A DNA stretch of 64,000 nt, taken from assembly GCF_000744095.1 (NCBI RefSeq), contig NZ_JQLI01000008.1, positions 3,906,001 to 3,970,000 on the forward strand, read 5' to 3'. Positions within the stretch are counted from its first letter, which is position 1, and the number at the start of each line of letters is the position of its first letter. This DNA is from Cupriavidus necator A5-1. Its GTDB lineage: Bacteria; Pseudomonadota; Gammaproteobacteria; Burkholderiales; Burkholderiaceae. Below are positions 16,545 to 25,662 of this stretch, piece by piece. The notes under the pieces were generated by a model. The model did no database searches and was not told the origin of the DNA. It was given only the letters and a program-made list of their open reading frames with translations. Made by a program: the position numbers and the translations under genes.

Positions 16545-19500
16545 TTAGGCGAACCGCTCGATCTGGCAAACGGTGGTCTTGGTTTCCTGCATCATCGTCA
16601 CCGAGTCATAGCCGTAGGTTGTCGCGGTGTTGACCGCTTCGCCCCGCACCACCGGCATCGCGCCCTCGGGGTAGTAGTCCCTCAGGTCCTTGCCCTGCCA
16701 CCAGCCCGAGAAGTGGAACGGGATGAAGGCGGTATCGGGCCCGACGCGCTCGGTCACCAGCGCACGCACCTTGAGCCTGGCCCCCGTCGGCGTCTTCACC
16801 CAGCAGAAGTCGCCGTTGCGGATGCCACGGTCCGACGCCGCGCGCGGGTTGATCTCGACGAAGTTCTCCTGCTGCAGCTCGGCCAGCCACGGGTTGGAGC
16901 GGGTTTCCTCGCCACCGCCCTCGTACTCGACCAGCCGCCCGGAGGTCAGGATGATCGGGAACTTCTCGTAGACCTTGTTCTCGATATTGCGCTGCTGCAC
17001 CGACTTGTACAGCGTCGGCAGCCGCCAGAACGCCATCTTGTCGTCGTGGGTCGGATACTTGGCGACCATGTCGGGCCGCGTGGAGTACAGCGGCTCGCGG
17101 TGCTGCGGGATCGGGTCGGGGAAGTTCCACACCACCGCGCGCGCCTTGGCATTGCCGAACGGGTGGCAGCCATGGTTCTTCAGCACCACGCGCTGGATGC
17201 CGCCCGACAGGTCGGTCTTCCAGTTCTTGCCCTCGGCCTTGGCCTTCTCGGCGTCGGTGAGGTCGTCCCACCAGCCCAGCTTCTTAAGCAGCACGTGGTC
17301 GAACTCCGGATAGCCGGTGGTGATCTCCGCGCCCTGCGAATACGAGCCGTCCTCGGCCAGCAGGTTGATGCCGTCGCGCTCCACGCCGAAGTTGGCGCGG
17401 AAGTTGCCGCCGCCGTCCATCACGTGCTTGCTGGTGTCGTAGAGGTTAGGCGAGCCCGGGTGTTTCAGTTCCGGCGTGCCATAGCACGGCCACGGCAGGC
17501 CGAAGTAGTCGCCGGTCAGGTCGTAGCCAGTGATGGGGTCCTTGCCCGACTTGCAGCGCAGCGTCTTGACGTCGAACATCTGCATATTGCGCATATGCGA
17601 CTTCAGCCGCTCCGGCGACTGGCCGGTGTAGCCGATGGTCCAGTTGCTGGCGTTGATCTCGCGCAGGATCGATTCCGGCTCCGGCTCCATCCAGGTGCGG
17701 CCGGCGCGCTTGACCTCGATCATCTTGTAGTTCTTCGACAGTTCCTTGCCGAAGCCGAGCTTGTCGGCGAACGCCTGCATCAGCGTCTGGTCGGGCATCG
17801 ATTCGAACAGCGGCTCGATCACCTTCTCGCGCCATTGCAGCGAGCGGTTGGACGCGGTGCACGTACCCGAGGTCTCGAACTGCGTGCACGCCGGCAGCAG
17901 GTACACGGCGCGCTTCGGGTTGACCTTGTCGCCCTCGGCCGGCGGCATGTTGGCCATGGCCGCGGTGGCCGACGGGTACGGGTCGACCACCACCAGCAGG
18001 TCGAGCTTGTCCAGCGCCTTTTTCATTTCCAGGCCGCGCGTCTGCGAGTTCGGGGCATGGCCCCAGAAGAACACGCCGCGCACGTTGTTGTCCTGGTCGA
18101 TCAGCTCGTTCTTCTCGGTGACGATATCGATCCAGCGCGACACCGTCGTGCCGGACTTCTCCATCATCGTCTGCGACACGAACTGCTTCTTGATCCATTC
18201 GTAGTCCACGCCCCAGACCGCGGCGTAGTGCTTCCACGCGCCGGTGGCCAGGCCGTAGTAGCCCGGCAGCGAGTCGGGGTTGGGGCCCACGTCGGTGGCG
18301 CCCTGCACGTTATCGTGGCCGCGGAAGATGTTCGCGCCGCCACCCGACACGCCGATATTGCCCAGCGCCAGCTGCACGATGCACGAGGCGCGCACGATCG
18401 CGTTGCCGATGGTGTGCTGGGTCTGCCCCATGCACCAGACCAGCGTGCTGGGGCGGTTCTTGGCCATGATCTCGGCCACCATGCGGACCTGCGCCTCGGG
18501 CACGCCGGTGACTTCCTCGACCTTGTCGGGGGTCCACTTGGCCAGCACCTCTTCCTTGACCTTGTCCATGCCGTAGACGCGAGCCTGCAGGTACTTCTGG
18601 TCTTCCCAGCCGTTCTGGAAGATGTGGTACAGCATGCCGAACAGGAACGCGATGTCGGTGCCCGAGCGGATGCGCACGTAGTGGTGCGCCTTGGCCGCGG
18701 TGCGCGTGTAGCGCGGATCGACCACGATCACCTTGCAGCCGTTCTCCTTGGCGTGCAGCAGGTGCAGCATCGACACCGGGTGCGCCTCGGCCGCGTTGGA
18801 GCCGATATACAGAGCTGCCTTCGAGTTCTGCATATCGTTATACGAGTTGGTCATCGCACCGTAGCCCCAGGTGTTGGCCACGCCCGCCACGGTGGTGGAG
18901 TGGCAGATGCGCGCCTGGTGGTCGGTGTTGTTGGTGCCGAAGAACGACACCCACTTGCGCATCAGGTAGGCCTGCTCGTTGCTGTGCTTGGACGAGCCGA
19001 CGAAGAACATCGAGTCCGGGCCGGTCTGCTGGCGGATCTCCTTCATCTTCGCGGTGATCTCGTCCAGCGCCTTGTCCCAGCTGATGCGCTGGTATTTGCC
19101 GTCGACCAGCTTCATCGGGTACTTGAGCCGGTATTCACCGTGGCCATGCTCGCGCAGCGCCGCGCCCTTGGCGCAGTGCGCGCCCATGTTGATGGGCGAA
19201 TCGAACACCGGCTCCTGGCGGATCCACACGCCGTTCTGCACCACGGCGTCAACGGCGCAGCCCACCGAGCAGTGGCCGCACACGGTGCGCCTGACGACGA
19301 TGCCGGTCTTGCCGTCGGCGGCCGCCTTCTTGTCGTCGGCCGCATCGGCCTTGCGGATCAGCGACAGCTGCGAGGCTGCCAGGCCGACGCCGACGCCGAT
19401 ACCTGAACGCTTGAGGAAGCTGCGGCGGTCCATGGTCGGCATGGCGCCGGCCAGGCTGGTCGCGAGCCGCTGGGAGAGGCGGCCAGGGCTGCCGGACGCG

Positions 19501-19583
19501 GCAGACGTGCCGGCATGGTTGGCAAGGCCGTCAGCGAGGCGGGCGGAGGCGCCCTGCGCCGCGCGTTTGCGGGTCAAGATCAT
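16545..19583 (-). CDS. formate dehydrogenase alpha subunit, molybdopterin, Tat-exported
   Basis: This 1012-residue catalytic subunit oxidises formate to CO2 on the periplasmic side. The Tat motif DRRSFLKR is at 52-59. The [4Fe-4S] ligands are Cys102, 105, 109 and 137. RICHSTTVAG places the catalytic Cys at 227 followed by His228; this is the cysteine version of enzymes that carry selenocysteine in E. coli. The molybdopterin-dinucleotide-binding domain is at the C-terminus. The ATG at 19583 has a GAGGTGA site, while the ATGs at residues 48 and 51 do not, so about 50 residues precede the Tat motif. Its neighbours are a small Tat protein upstream and the beta subunit downstream. Confidence 0.95.
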   Translation of the reverse strand: MILTRKRAAQGASARLADGLANHAGTSAASGSPGRLSQRLATSLAGAMPTMDRRSFLKRSGIGVGVGLAASQLSLIRKADAADDKKAAADGKTGIVVRRTVCGHCSVGCAVDAVVQNGVWIRQEPVFDSPINMGAHCAKGAALREHGHGEYRLKYPMKLVDGKYQRISWDKALDEITAKMKEIRQQTGPDSMFFVGSSKHSNEQAYLMRKWVSFFGTNNTDHQARICHSTTVAGVANTWGYGAMTNSYNDMQNSKAALYIGSNAAEAHPVSMLHLLHAKENGCKVIVVDPRYTRTAAKAHHYVRIRSGTDIAFLFGMLYHIFQNGWEDQKYLQARVYGMDKVKEEVLAKWTPDKVEEVTGVPEAQVRMVAEIMAKNRPSTLVWCMGQTQHTIGNAIVRASCIVQLALGNIGVSGGGANIFRGHDNVQGATDVGPNPDSLPGYYGLATGAWKHYAAVWGVDYEWIKKQFVSQTMMEKSGTTVSRWIDIVTEKNELIDQDNNVRGVFFWGHAPNSQTRGLEMKKALDKLDLLVVVDPYPSATAAMANMPPAEGDKVNPKRAVYLLPACTQFETSGTCTASNRSLQWREKVIEPLFESMPDQTLMQAFADKLGFGKELSKNYKMIEVKRAGRTWMEPEPESILREINASNWTIGYTGQSPERLKSHMRNMQMFDVKTLRCKSGKDPITGYDLTGDYFGLPWPCYGTPELKHPGSPNLYDTSKHVMDGGGNFRANFGVERDGINLLAEDGSYSQGAEITTGYPEFDHVLLKKLGWWDDLTDAEKAKAEGKNWKTDLSGGIQRVVLKNHGCHPFGNAKARAVVWNFPDPIPQHREPLYSTRPDMVAKYPTHDDKMAFWRLPTLYKSVQQRNIENKVYEKFPIILTSGRLVEYEGGGEETRSNPWLAELQQENFVEINPRAASDRGIRNGDFCWVKTPTGARLKVRALVTERVGPDTAFIPFHFSGWWQGKDLRDYYPEGAMPVVRGEAVNTATTYGYDSVTMMQETKTTVCQIERFA

Positions 19584-19654
19584 GTCTCACCTCAGATGCG
19601 GACGATGGTTGCGTCCGGTTGCAGGCGGCGCGGCTGACCACACCGCCCTGGCAT

Positions 19655-19870
19655 TTACACCAGCGTGGTCCGGTAGTACTTGCGAATGTGGTCGGTTACG
19701 CGGTAACCCTTGCTGTCCGACGGGGTGTCGGAGGGTTCCGGTAGCGCGGCGGTCGGGCCCGGCATGGCCGGTCCACGCGCTGTCAGTGCTGCCGCACCCG
19801 TAGCGGCAGCCACAACTCCAGCGCCCGCGAGAAACGTGCGGCGCGCGACCCTGGTTTGCTTCACTGTCAT
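19655..19870 (-). CDS. small Tat-signal protein of formate dehydrogenase clusters
   Basis: The protein has 71 residues. It begins TRVARRTFLAGAGVVAAATG, a good twin-arginine signal with RRTFLAG, and ends SDSKGYRVTDHIRKYYRTTLV. This matches the short family described as a formate dehydrogenase region Tat target, found just upstream of alpha-subunit genes. Its role is unknown; assisting export or assembly of the alpha subunit is the usual guess. GAGGAG precedes the ATG. Confidence 0.88.
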   Translation of the reverse strand: MTVKQTRVARRTFLAGAGVVAAATGAAALTARGPAMPGPTAALPEPSDTPSDSKGYRVTDHIRKYYRTTLV

Positions 19871-20058
19871 GTGGGGGCTCCTCGGCTGTCCAAGCCCGAT
19901 GGTGTTAGCCGTTATGCGTTGTTATGCATATTCTAGAAACAACTGGCAGGAAAGACCATGATATGCACGGGTTTTTCCTGACTTTCGAACTAAATTTGAG
20001 ATAGATGTGTCGGACCGGGCGCGACACCCTGAATAAGTCGCCCCGCTCCGGTTCGCCT

Positions 20059-20691
20059 TCAGTTCATCTCCAGCGCGACCGCCTCCACGCCGGCAAAGGC
20101 GCTGAGCAACCCGGCCACGCTGCGATAGAAGCGCGCCTGCGGGTGCGCCCTCACTGCATCGCACAATTTCTCCACCCATGGCTGCAAGTGCTGCGCGTAG
20201 AAGCGCTGCTGCTCGCCCAGGTTGGACACCGATAGGTCGTCGCCCGCCACCAGGAAGCGCATCACCTCGCACAGCGTGGCGATATGGTCCTCGGTCTCCA
20301 TCACGCCTTCGTGGCGCTCCAGGCCATAGCGGGCCAGGTCTTCGCGCAATGCCACCAGCGGGCGCTCGTTGAGAAAGCCCGTCATGTAGAAGGAGCCATA
20401 CAGGAACACATCCTGGCGGCCCACGCCGACGAACAGCTGCCGGTATTCCTCTTCGGCCTCGGCCGCGGTGGTTTCGGATGCTGCGTCGCACAACCCGTTC
20501 CACGCCTTGCCGAGCACGGTGTTGGCATCGTCACCCACCGCGCGGTTGGCGGCGATTTGGTGCAGCAAAGCGGCATCGGGTGCGCTATAGAACAGCGTGG
20601 CCAGCAGGCCATACAGGTCGGCGCGGGCGGTGTCCTCGGCGTCGTCTGCCGGCGGCATGGCGGTAAGCTGGATCGGCTGGAAATCTGTCAT
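20059..20691 (-). CDS. TorD/DmsD-family molecular chaperone
   Basis: The 210-residue all-helical protein has the TorD signature region, EEEYRQLFVGVGRQDVFLYGSFYMTGFLNERPL at about 82-115, followed by EDHIATLCEVMRFL. Such proteins bind the Tat signal of a molybdoenzyme and hold it for cofactor insertion before export. Here the client is almost certainly the alpha subunit encoded downstream. It lies 48 bases after the ferredoxin-like gene on the same strand. Confidence 0.9.
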   Translation of the reverse strand: MTDFQPIQLTAMPPADDAEDTARADLYGLLATLFYSAPDAALLHQIAANRAVGDDANTVLGKAWNGLCDAASETTAAEAEEEYRQLFVGVGRQDVFLYGSFYMTGFLNERPLVALREDLARYGLERHEGVMETEDHIATLCEVMRFLVAGDDLSVSNLGEQQRFYAQHLQPWVEKLCDAVRAHPQARFYRSVAGLLSAFAGVEAVALEMN

Positions 20692-20739
20692 GTCGTGATG
20701 AATTGTGCTGATTAATGGCCCGGCTCGGCTCGGCCAGGC

Positions 20740-22905
20740 TCAACGCAGCGTGCCGCCGCTGACTGTGCCCATGTCCTTTTCCATCATGTCGATCACGCGG
20801 CAGTCCTGGCACATCTTCAGGCGCGCGGCCGCGGCGCCGGCAAAGGCCGGGTGCCCGGCCAGCCGCACCAGCATCGACTCCACCATCTGTGCGGTGCCGA
20901 ACGGCTTGCCGCAGCGCACGCAGTGGAAGGGCTGGGTCTCGTTGAGCGTGACCGGCTGGCGCGCCGCGTCGCCGGCCAGCAGGCGCGGCACCAGCGTGAT
21001 GGCGTCTTCCGGGCAGGTCTTTTCGCACAGCCCGCACTGCACGCAGTTGCGTTCGATAAAGCTGAGCACCGGGCGCTCGACGTTGTCGCGCAGCGCCTGC
21101 GATGGGCACGCGCCCACGCAGGCCATGCACAGGGTGCACTTGCCGGTATCCACGGCAATCGCGCCGATCGGCGAGGCGTGTGGCAGCGGCACGATTTCCG
21201 CCGGAACCGGAGCGTGGCGTGCCAGGTGATCCAGCGCAAAGTCCAGCATCTCGCGCTTGGCCGCCACCGCGCCAAAGGGCGCGGGCGGCAGCACATTGCG
21301 GCCGGGGCGCAGGGCTGACAGGCCGGCGTCCAACGCGGCGGTATCGGCGGCCTCGACCAGGGACAGCACTTCGCCGTCATAGCCCAGGCCCGCGAGGATG
21401 GCGCCGCCGACTTCCATCTGCTCCAGCAGCGCGGTGCGGTACTGCGGCGCCTCGTCGCCGGTCAGCAGCACGGCCACGCGGCTGGCGCCCCAGCACAGCG
21501 CGGCAAGCCACAACTCCAGCCCGGCCGAGGCCGGATGGAACAGCGACAGCGGCATCACATTGGCGGGCACGCCCTTCGCCTTCCCGCCGCGGGCGGCGCG
21601 GCCCAGCGCCAGCAGCGCGGGCGTGCCGTATTCCTCGCCGTGCAGCAGCAGCACCGCATCGCGTCCACCGGCCTGGCGGTAGGCGGACAGCAGCGTGCGC
21701 AGGCGCGATCCCATCGTTTCCGGGCCCGGGTAGCCATAGCTGATGGCCCCGCTCGGGCAGACCGTGGTGCAGGCGCCGCAGCCCATGCACAGGTTGGGCG
21801 CGACCTCGATGCGGCCCTTGCCGTCATGCCAGCGCGAAGTGATCGCCTGGGTCGAGCAGATGTCGATGCAGGCGGTGCAGCCGGTGGTCTGGTTGCGGCC
21901 GTGCGCGCACAGGTTTTCCTTGTAGCGGAAGAATTTGGGCTTCTCGAACTCGCCCACCAGTCCCGCCAGTGTCAGCGCGAGTTCGTGCTGGCGCGCCGTG
22001 TCGGCACCAGCGTGCAGGTAGCCCTGCGGCGGCTGGTGCATGGTAAAGGCCGGCGCATCGCTCAGGTCGAACACCAGGTCGAAACGCCCCTGCGTGCTGC
22101 CCTGCGGGCGGTCGAAATCGATCGCCGCGGCGGCGCCGCAGGCGCGCACGCACTCGCGGTGCGAACGGCAGCGCGACAGGTCGATCTGGTAGGTGAAGTC
22201 GATCGCGTCTTCCGGGCAGGCCTCGATGCAGGCGTTGCAGCGCGTGCACAGGTCCAGGTCGATCGGGTTGCTGCGGCCCGCGCCGGTTTCCCAGCTGGCC
22301 TCGAAGGCGCCCAACCAGCCCGTCAACGAAGCGAGCCGGCCGCTGTGGACCGGATAGTTGCGCGCGGCGGGCTGCGCCGCCGGGTTGGTCCCATTCGCTT
22401 CGGGCTTGTCGACGCCGGTCAGCAGCACGGTGACTTCGAGCTGCATCGCGGCCAGGCGCTCGGCCCACGGCAGCGCGCGCTGCGCCGGGCCCATCACCAG
22501 CACCGCGCCGTCCGAGCGGTAGTCCACCACCGGCACCGGGTCCGGTTCGGGCAGCGCGGCCACGGCCAGCAGCGCGGCGACCTTGGCATTGGCTGTCTTG
22601 GGGTCGCGCCGGGCGCCCTGCGACCAGCCGCCGGTCTCGCGGATATTGACGAAGCGCACCGGCGCGGTCACCACCGCGCGGCCATCTTCGCCGCGCGCGG
22701 CCTGGGCGGCCACTTCGGTAAATAGCTGGCGCTCCTGCGTGCAGGCGACGATCACGTCGTCGGTGCCGTCGAGCGCGGCAGTGAAGTCGCCGATCTCGCG
22801 CCGGCACAGCAGGCGGTGGACCTTGAGCGGGCCCTGGTTCGCTTCGGACAGTGCCGCCCCGTCAAGCGGCATGGTGTCGTTGCAATTGCAGATCAGCGTC
22901 GGCAT
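20740..22905 (-). CDS. multi-cluster 4Fe-4S ferredoxin-type protein of formate dehydrogenase locus
   Basis: This 721-residue cytoplasmic protein contains at least six ferredoxin-like cysteine motifs, in order: CTRCNACIEACP, CRSHRECVRACG, CTACIDICS, CMGCGACTTVCP, CTLCMACVGACP and CVQCGLCEKTCP. There is also an N-terminal CNCN and two further Cys pairs near the C-terminus. Between the two main groups is a ~200-residue segment without clusters. Homologues are encoded next to FDH3-type formate dehydrogenases together with TorD, DUF3305 and DUF3306 proteins. The function is not established; a role in electron delivery or enzyme maturation is inferred from context. Confidence 0.88.
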   Translation of the reverse strand: MPTLICNCNDTMPLDGAALSEANQGPLKVHRLLCRREIGDFTAALDGTDDVIVACTQERQLFTEVAAQAARGEDGRAVVTAPVRFVNIRETGGWSQGARRDPKTANAKVAALLAVAALPEPDPVPVVDYRSDGAVLVMGPAQRALPWAERLAAMQLEVTVLLTGVDKPEANGTNPAAQPAARNYPVHSGRLASLTGWLGAFEASWETGAGRSNPIDLDLCTRCNACIEACPEDAIDFTYQIDLSRCRSHRECVRACGAAAAIDFDRPQGSTQGRFDLVFDLSDAPAFTMHQPPQGYLHAGADTARQHELALTLAGLVGEFEKPKFFRYKENLCAHGRNQTTGCTACIDICSTQAITSRWHDGKGRIEVAPNLCMGCGACTTVCPSGAISYGYPGPETMGSRLRTLLSAYRQAGGRDAVLLLHGEEYGTPALLALGRAARGGKAKGVPANVMPLSLFHPASAGLELWLAALCWGASRVAVLLTGDEAPQYRTALLEQMEVGGAILAGLGYDGEVLSLVEAADTAALDAGLSALRPGRNVLPPAPFGAVAAKREMLDFALDHLARHAPVPAEIVPLPHASPIGAIAVDTGKCTLCMACVGACPSQALRDNVERPVLSFIERNCVQCGLCEKTCPEDAITLVPRLLAGDAARQPVTLNETQPFHCVRCGKPFGTAQMVESMLVRLAGHPAFAGAAAARLKMCQDCRVIDMMEKDMGTVSGGTLR

Positions 22906-23006
22906 GGCGAATGCGGCTGACCGGCCCGGACGTCCTTCTTGGCGAGGGGTCTGCGGGCCAGCGGATTGTGAGGATGCCTATTGTAGGCTGCGGTGCACTT
23001 TTGGGG

Positions 23007-23636
23007 CTACGCGCATTTATCCGGGTCTCGCGGGCCCTGTTCTTCGCTTGCTGTTTCGCTTTGTCTTGCGCTTTGACTTGCTGTTTGCTGCGGCGTTTCG
23101 ACTGGTGCGGGTATGTCCGTAGTGTCGGCGCTGGTGTCGGCGGTGTTGCCCGCGTCGGCGGGCGCCGTCGGCTGTACATCTGCAGGCTCGGCCCTGGCTG
23201 CGGCAGCGGCCTGCGCGGCGGCCCGCTCCTCGTCGGTCGGCTCGAACAACCCGAGCGTCTCAGCCTGGCGCAGCTGGCGCAGGATCTCCGGCGGGATCGG
23301 GTCGGGCTTGCTGTAGTCGTCGATGTAGGTGTCGAGGCCGTCCATCACGTTGAAGTGCGGATCGGCAAACAGCGTCTTGAGCGCGGCGCGCTTGACCGAG
23401 TCGTCGACACCGCGGGCCACAAAGCGCGCGATATTATCGCCGGGGCGCAGCGCGGCCACGTCGTCCAGCGTCGGCGCGGGCACCTCAGGCACCGCTTCGG
23501 TGGCCGGGGCTGCGGTCACGGCGGCTTCGGCCGGCACCGGGACCTGCTCTGGCGCTGGCTCTGGCGGCACGGCTACGCCCTCCCGCACCGCGGCCTTGCG
23601 GCGCGACCAGCGTGACAGGAAGGACGGATCACTCAT
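23007..23636 (-). CDS. DUF3306 family protein
   Basis: This 209-residue protein begins MSDPSFLSRWSRRKAAVREG, the typical DUF3306 start. A variable Ala/Pro/Glu region follows, then the conserved core DDVAALRPGDNIARFVARGVDDSVKRAALKTLFADPHFNVMDGLDTYIDDYSKPDPIP. The C-terminal third is low complexity. No enzyme motif is visible. DUF3306 always appears beside DUF3305 in formate dehydrogenase or molybdoenzyme loci; its molecular role is unknown. Confidence 0.9.
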   Translation of the reverse strand: MSDPSFLSRWSRRKAAVREGVAVPPEPAPEQVPVPAEAAVTAAPATEAVPEVPAPTLDDVAALRPGDNIARFVARGVDDSVKRAALKTLFADPHFNVMDGLDTYIDDYSKPDPIPPEILRQLRQAETLGLFEPTDEERAAAQAAAAARAEPADVQPTAPADAGNTADTSADTTDIPAPVETPQQTASQSARQSETASEEQGPRDPDKCA

Positions 23637-23651
23637 TGGCGCGAGGTCGGT

Positions 23652-24200
23652 TCAGTAGCGCGCGCGGTCCTGCGGCGCCTTGAAGGATTCGGGCCGGCGC
23701 CGCTGCTTGGGCTCGGGCCGGTAGTGCTCGTTGACGTAGGCCTGCAGCCATTCGCGCTGCTCGGGCGCGAGCGGCACGTTTTCGACGATCTCGCCCGCGT
23801 CGAGCCAGCGGCCGGCTTCGTTGTAGGACAGCGTGACGGTCATCGGCACCGGGTGTGCGTCTTCGCCGGTGCCACCGCCATCCTCGTCCTCGGGCGTGCG
23901 CCACAGCACGAACCAGCACGGCGTGGTCGAGGTCAGGTTCAGGTAGTAGCCCTCGCCCTGGTCGCGGAACAGCTCGACCTCGAAACCGGGGTACAGCCAG
24001 CGCGCGCCGTGTTCATCGTGCTCCAGGCAAACCGGGTGCGTGCCGAACTCGCCCAGGTCCGGCAGCACCGCATCGAGCTGCCACTTCCATGGCTGCCAGC
24101 GGTTGGCCAGCGCCACCTTGCGCATCACCACCGCCATCGTGACGGCGGGGCGGGCGCCCGGGGGTGGCGTCTCTGGCACGGGCATGACTTCGGTTTCCAT
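23652..24200 (-). CDS. DUF3305 family protein
   Basis: The protein has 182 residues. The conserved part runs from VTMAVVMRKVALANRWQPWKW through EVELFRDQGEGYYLNLTSTTPCWFVLWR to EWLQAYVNEHYRPEPKQRRRPESF, which is characteristic of DUF3305. It precedes DUF3306 by 15 bases and follows apbC by 27 bases on the same strand, consistent with one transcript. No catalytic residues can be assigned. Confidence 0.9.
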   Translation of the reverse strand: METEVMPVPETPPPGARPAVTMAVVMRKVALANRWQPWKWQLDAVLPDLGEFGTHPVCLEHDEHGARWLYPGFEVELFRDQGEGYYLNLTSTTPCWFVLWRTPEDEDGGGTGEDAHPVPMTVTLSYNEAGRWLDAGEIVENVPLAPEQREWLQAYVNEHYRPEPKQRRRPESFKAPQDRARY

Positions 24201-24227
24201 GGTCTGCCGGCGCGGCGAGCCGCGCGC

Positions 24228-25316
24228 TCAGGTGTTCTGCACGACGATGCTCGGGAACTTGCTGGTCATGTCGCGCGCCTTGTCGGCGACCTTGATCGCC
24301 ACCTTGCGCGCGATGCCGCGGTACATCTCGGCCACCGGGCTGTCGGGCTCGGCCACCACGGTCGGGCGGCCGGAGTCGGCCTGCTCGCGGATCTGCAGGG
24401 TCAGCGGCAGGCTGCCGAGCAGGTCCACGCCGTAGTCGGCGCACATCTTCTCGCCGCCGCCGTGTCCGAAGATATGCTCGACGTGGCCGCAGTTCGGGCA
24501 GCAGTAGACCGCCATGTTCTCGACGATGCCGAGGATGGGGATGCCCACCTTCTCGAACATCTTCAGGCCCTTCTTGGCGTCGAGCAGCGCGATGTCCTGC
24601 GGCGTGGTCACGATCACGGCACCCGTGACCGGCACCTTCTGCGACAGCGTCAGCTGGATGTCGCCGGTGCCCGGCGGCATGTCGACGATCAGGTAATCCA
24701 GGTCGTGCCAGTTGGTCTGGCGCAGCAGCTGTTCCAGCGCCGAGGTCACCATCGGGCCGCGCCACACCATCGGGTTGTCCTGCTCGATCAGGAAGCCGAT
24801 CGAGTTGGCCTGCAGCCCGTGGCCTTCCAGCGGCTCCATGGTCTTGCCGTCGGCGGATTCCGGTCGGCCGTCGATGCCCAGCATCATCGGCAGGCTGGGG
24901 CCGTAGATATCGGCGTCGAGCATGCCCACGCGCGCGCCTTCGGCAGCCAGCGCGAGCGCCAGGTTGACCGCGGTGGTCGACTTGCCCACCCCGCCCTTGC
25001 CCGATGCCACCGCGATCACGTTCTTCACGCCCGGCAGCAGCTTGACGCCGCGCTGCACCGCGTGCGCAACGATCTTCATGGTCACGGCCACGCTGACATT
25101 GGTCACGCCCGGCAGCTCCCGCAACGCGGCAACCACCAGCTTGCGGATCGGGTCGAACTGGCTGCGCGCGGGGTAGCCGAGTTCGACTTCCAGCGACACA
25201 TCGCCGCCGTCGACACGGATATTCCTGGCCGAGCGGGTGGACACCAGATCCTTGCCCGTGTTGGGGTCGATGACGGTGCGCAGGATTTCGGTGACCTGCT
25301 CAGTGCTGACGCTCAA
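24228..25316 (-). CDS. apbC: iron-sulfur cluster carrier protein ApbC (Mrp family)
   Basis: This 362-residue P-loop ATPase transfers [4Fe-4S] clusters to apoproteins. The N-terminal MIP18-like domain (1-90) includes VIDPNTGKDLVS. The deviant Walker A GKGGVGKS is at 106-113, followed by DADIYGPSLPMMLG. The cluster-binding CPNC is in the C-terminal half. The start is taken as TTG at 25316, because GGAG lies seven bases upstream and MSVSTEQVTEILRTVIDPNT is the family N-terminus; no suitable ATG exists. It heads the same-strand run into the Fe-S-rich formate dehydrogenase locus, which may share its transcript. Confidence 0.93.
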   Translation of the reverse strand: MSVSTEQVTEILRTVIDPNTGKDLVSTRSARNIRVDGGDVSLEVELGYPARSQFDPIRKLVVAALRELPGVTNVSVAVTMKIVAHAVQRGVKLLPGVKNVIAVASGKGGVGKSTTAVNLALALAAEGARVGMLDADIYGPSLPMMLGIDGRPESADGKTMEPLEGHGLQANSIGFLIEQDNPMVWRGPMVTSALEQLLRQTNWHDLDYLIVDMPPGTGDIQLTLSQKVPVTGAVIVTTPQDIALLDAKKGLKMFEKVGIPILGIVENMAVYCCPNCGHVEHIFGHGGGEKMCADYGVDLLGSLPLTLQIREQADSGRPTVVAEPDSPVAEMYRGIARKVAIKVADKARDMTSKFPSIVVQNT

Positions 25317-25662
25317 GACAAACTCCGCTTTGATTGGATGTGGGGACGGACGCTTAACACGCGTCACGACTGGCGCGTAATGTATCAAAGTATGCAGCAC
25401 CGGCCATGAGGGCGGTAATCCGCGCGCAATACCCTCCGCGGGGTGGGGGATTACAGACAATTACAAATCTCACAACCTTGCACTTGTGCGCGCGCCGTCA
25501 TATCCATATTGTAGTGCGGTTGGGCGGCCCGGCATGGCACATCGCCGCCGCACGGGACCCGACGCGCACAAAGGCGCACAAAGGGTTACCTGAGCACCGC
25601 CCTGGGGGTACCATCGCGATTCGGTACCCAGAACATTTACGGGAACATCAGAAGGAGAAAGC
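25317..25662. promoter_or_regulatory. divergent intergenic region between apbC and the OmpA-like gene
   Basis: No gene is seen here. It must hold the promoters of both divergent transcripts. TTGCAC at 25478 with TATCCA 17 bases later is one possible plus-strand promoter, but a weak one. A ten-base tandem repeat, GCGCACAAAG twice, lies at 25565-25584. A perfect inverted repeat GGGTACC (25606-25612) / GGTACCC (25623-25629) sits 34 bases before the OmpA-like start codon. Confidence 0.5.
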
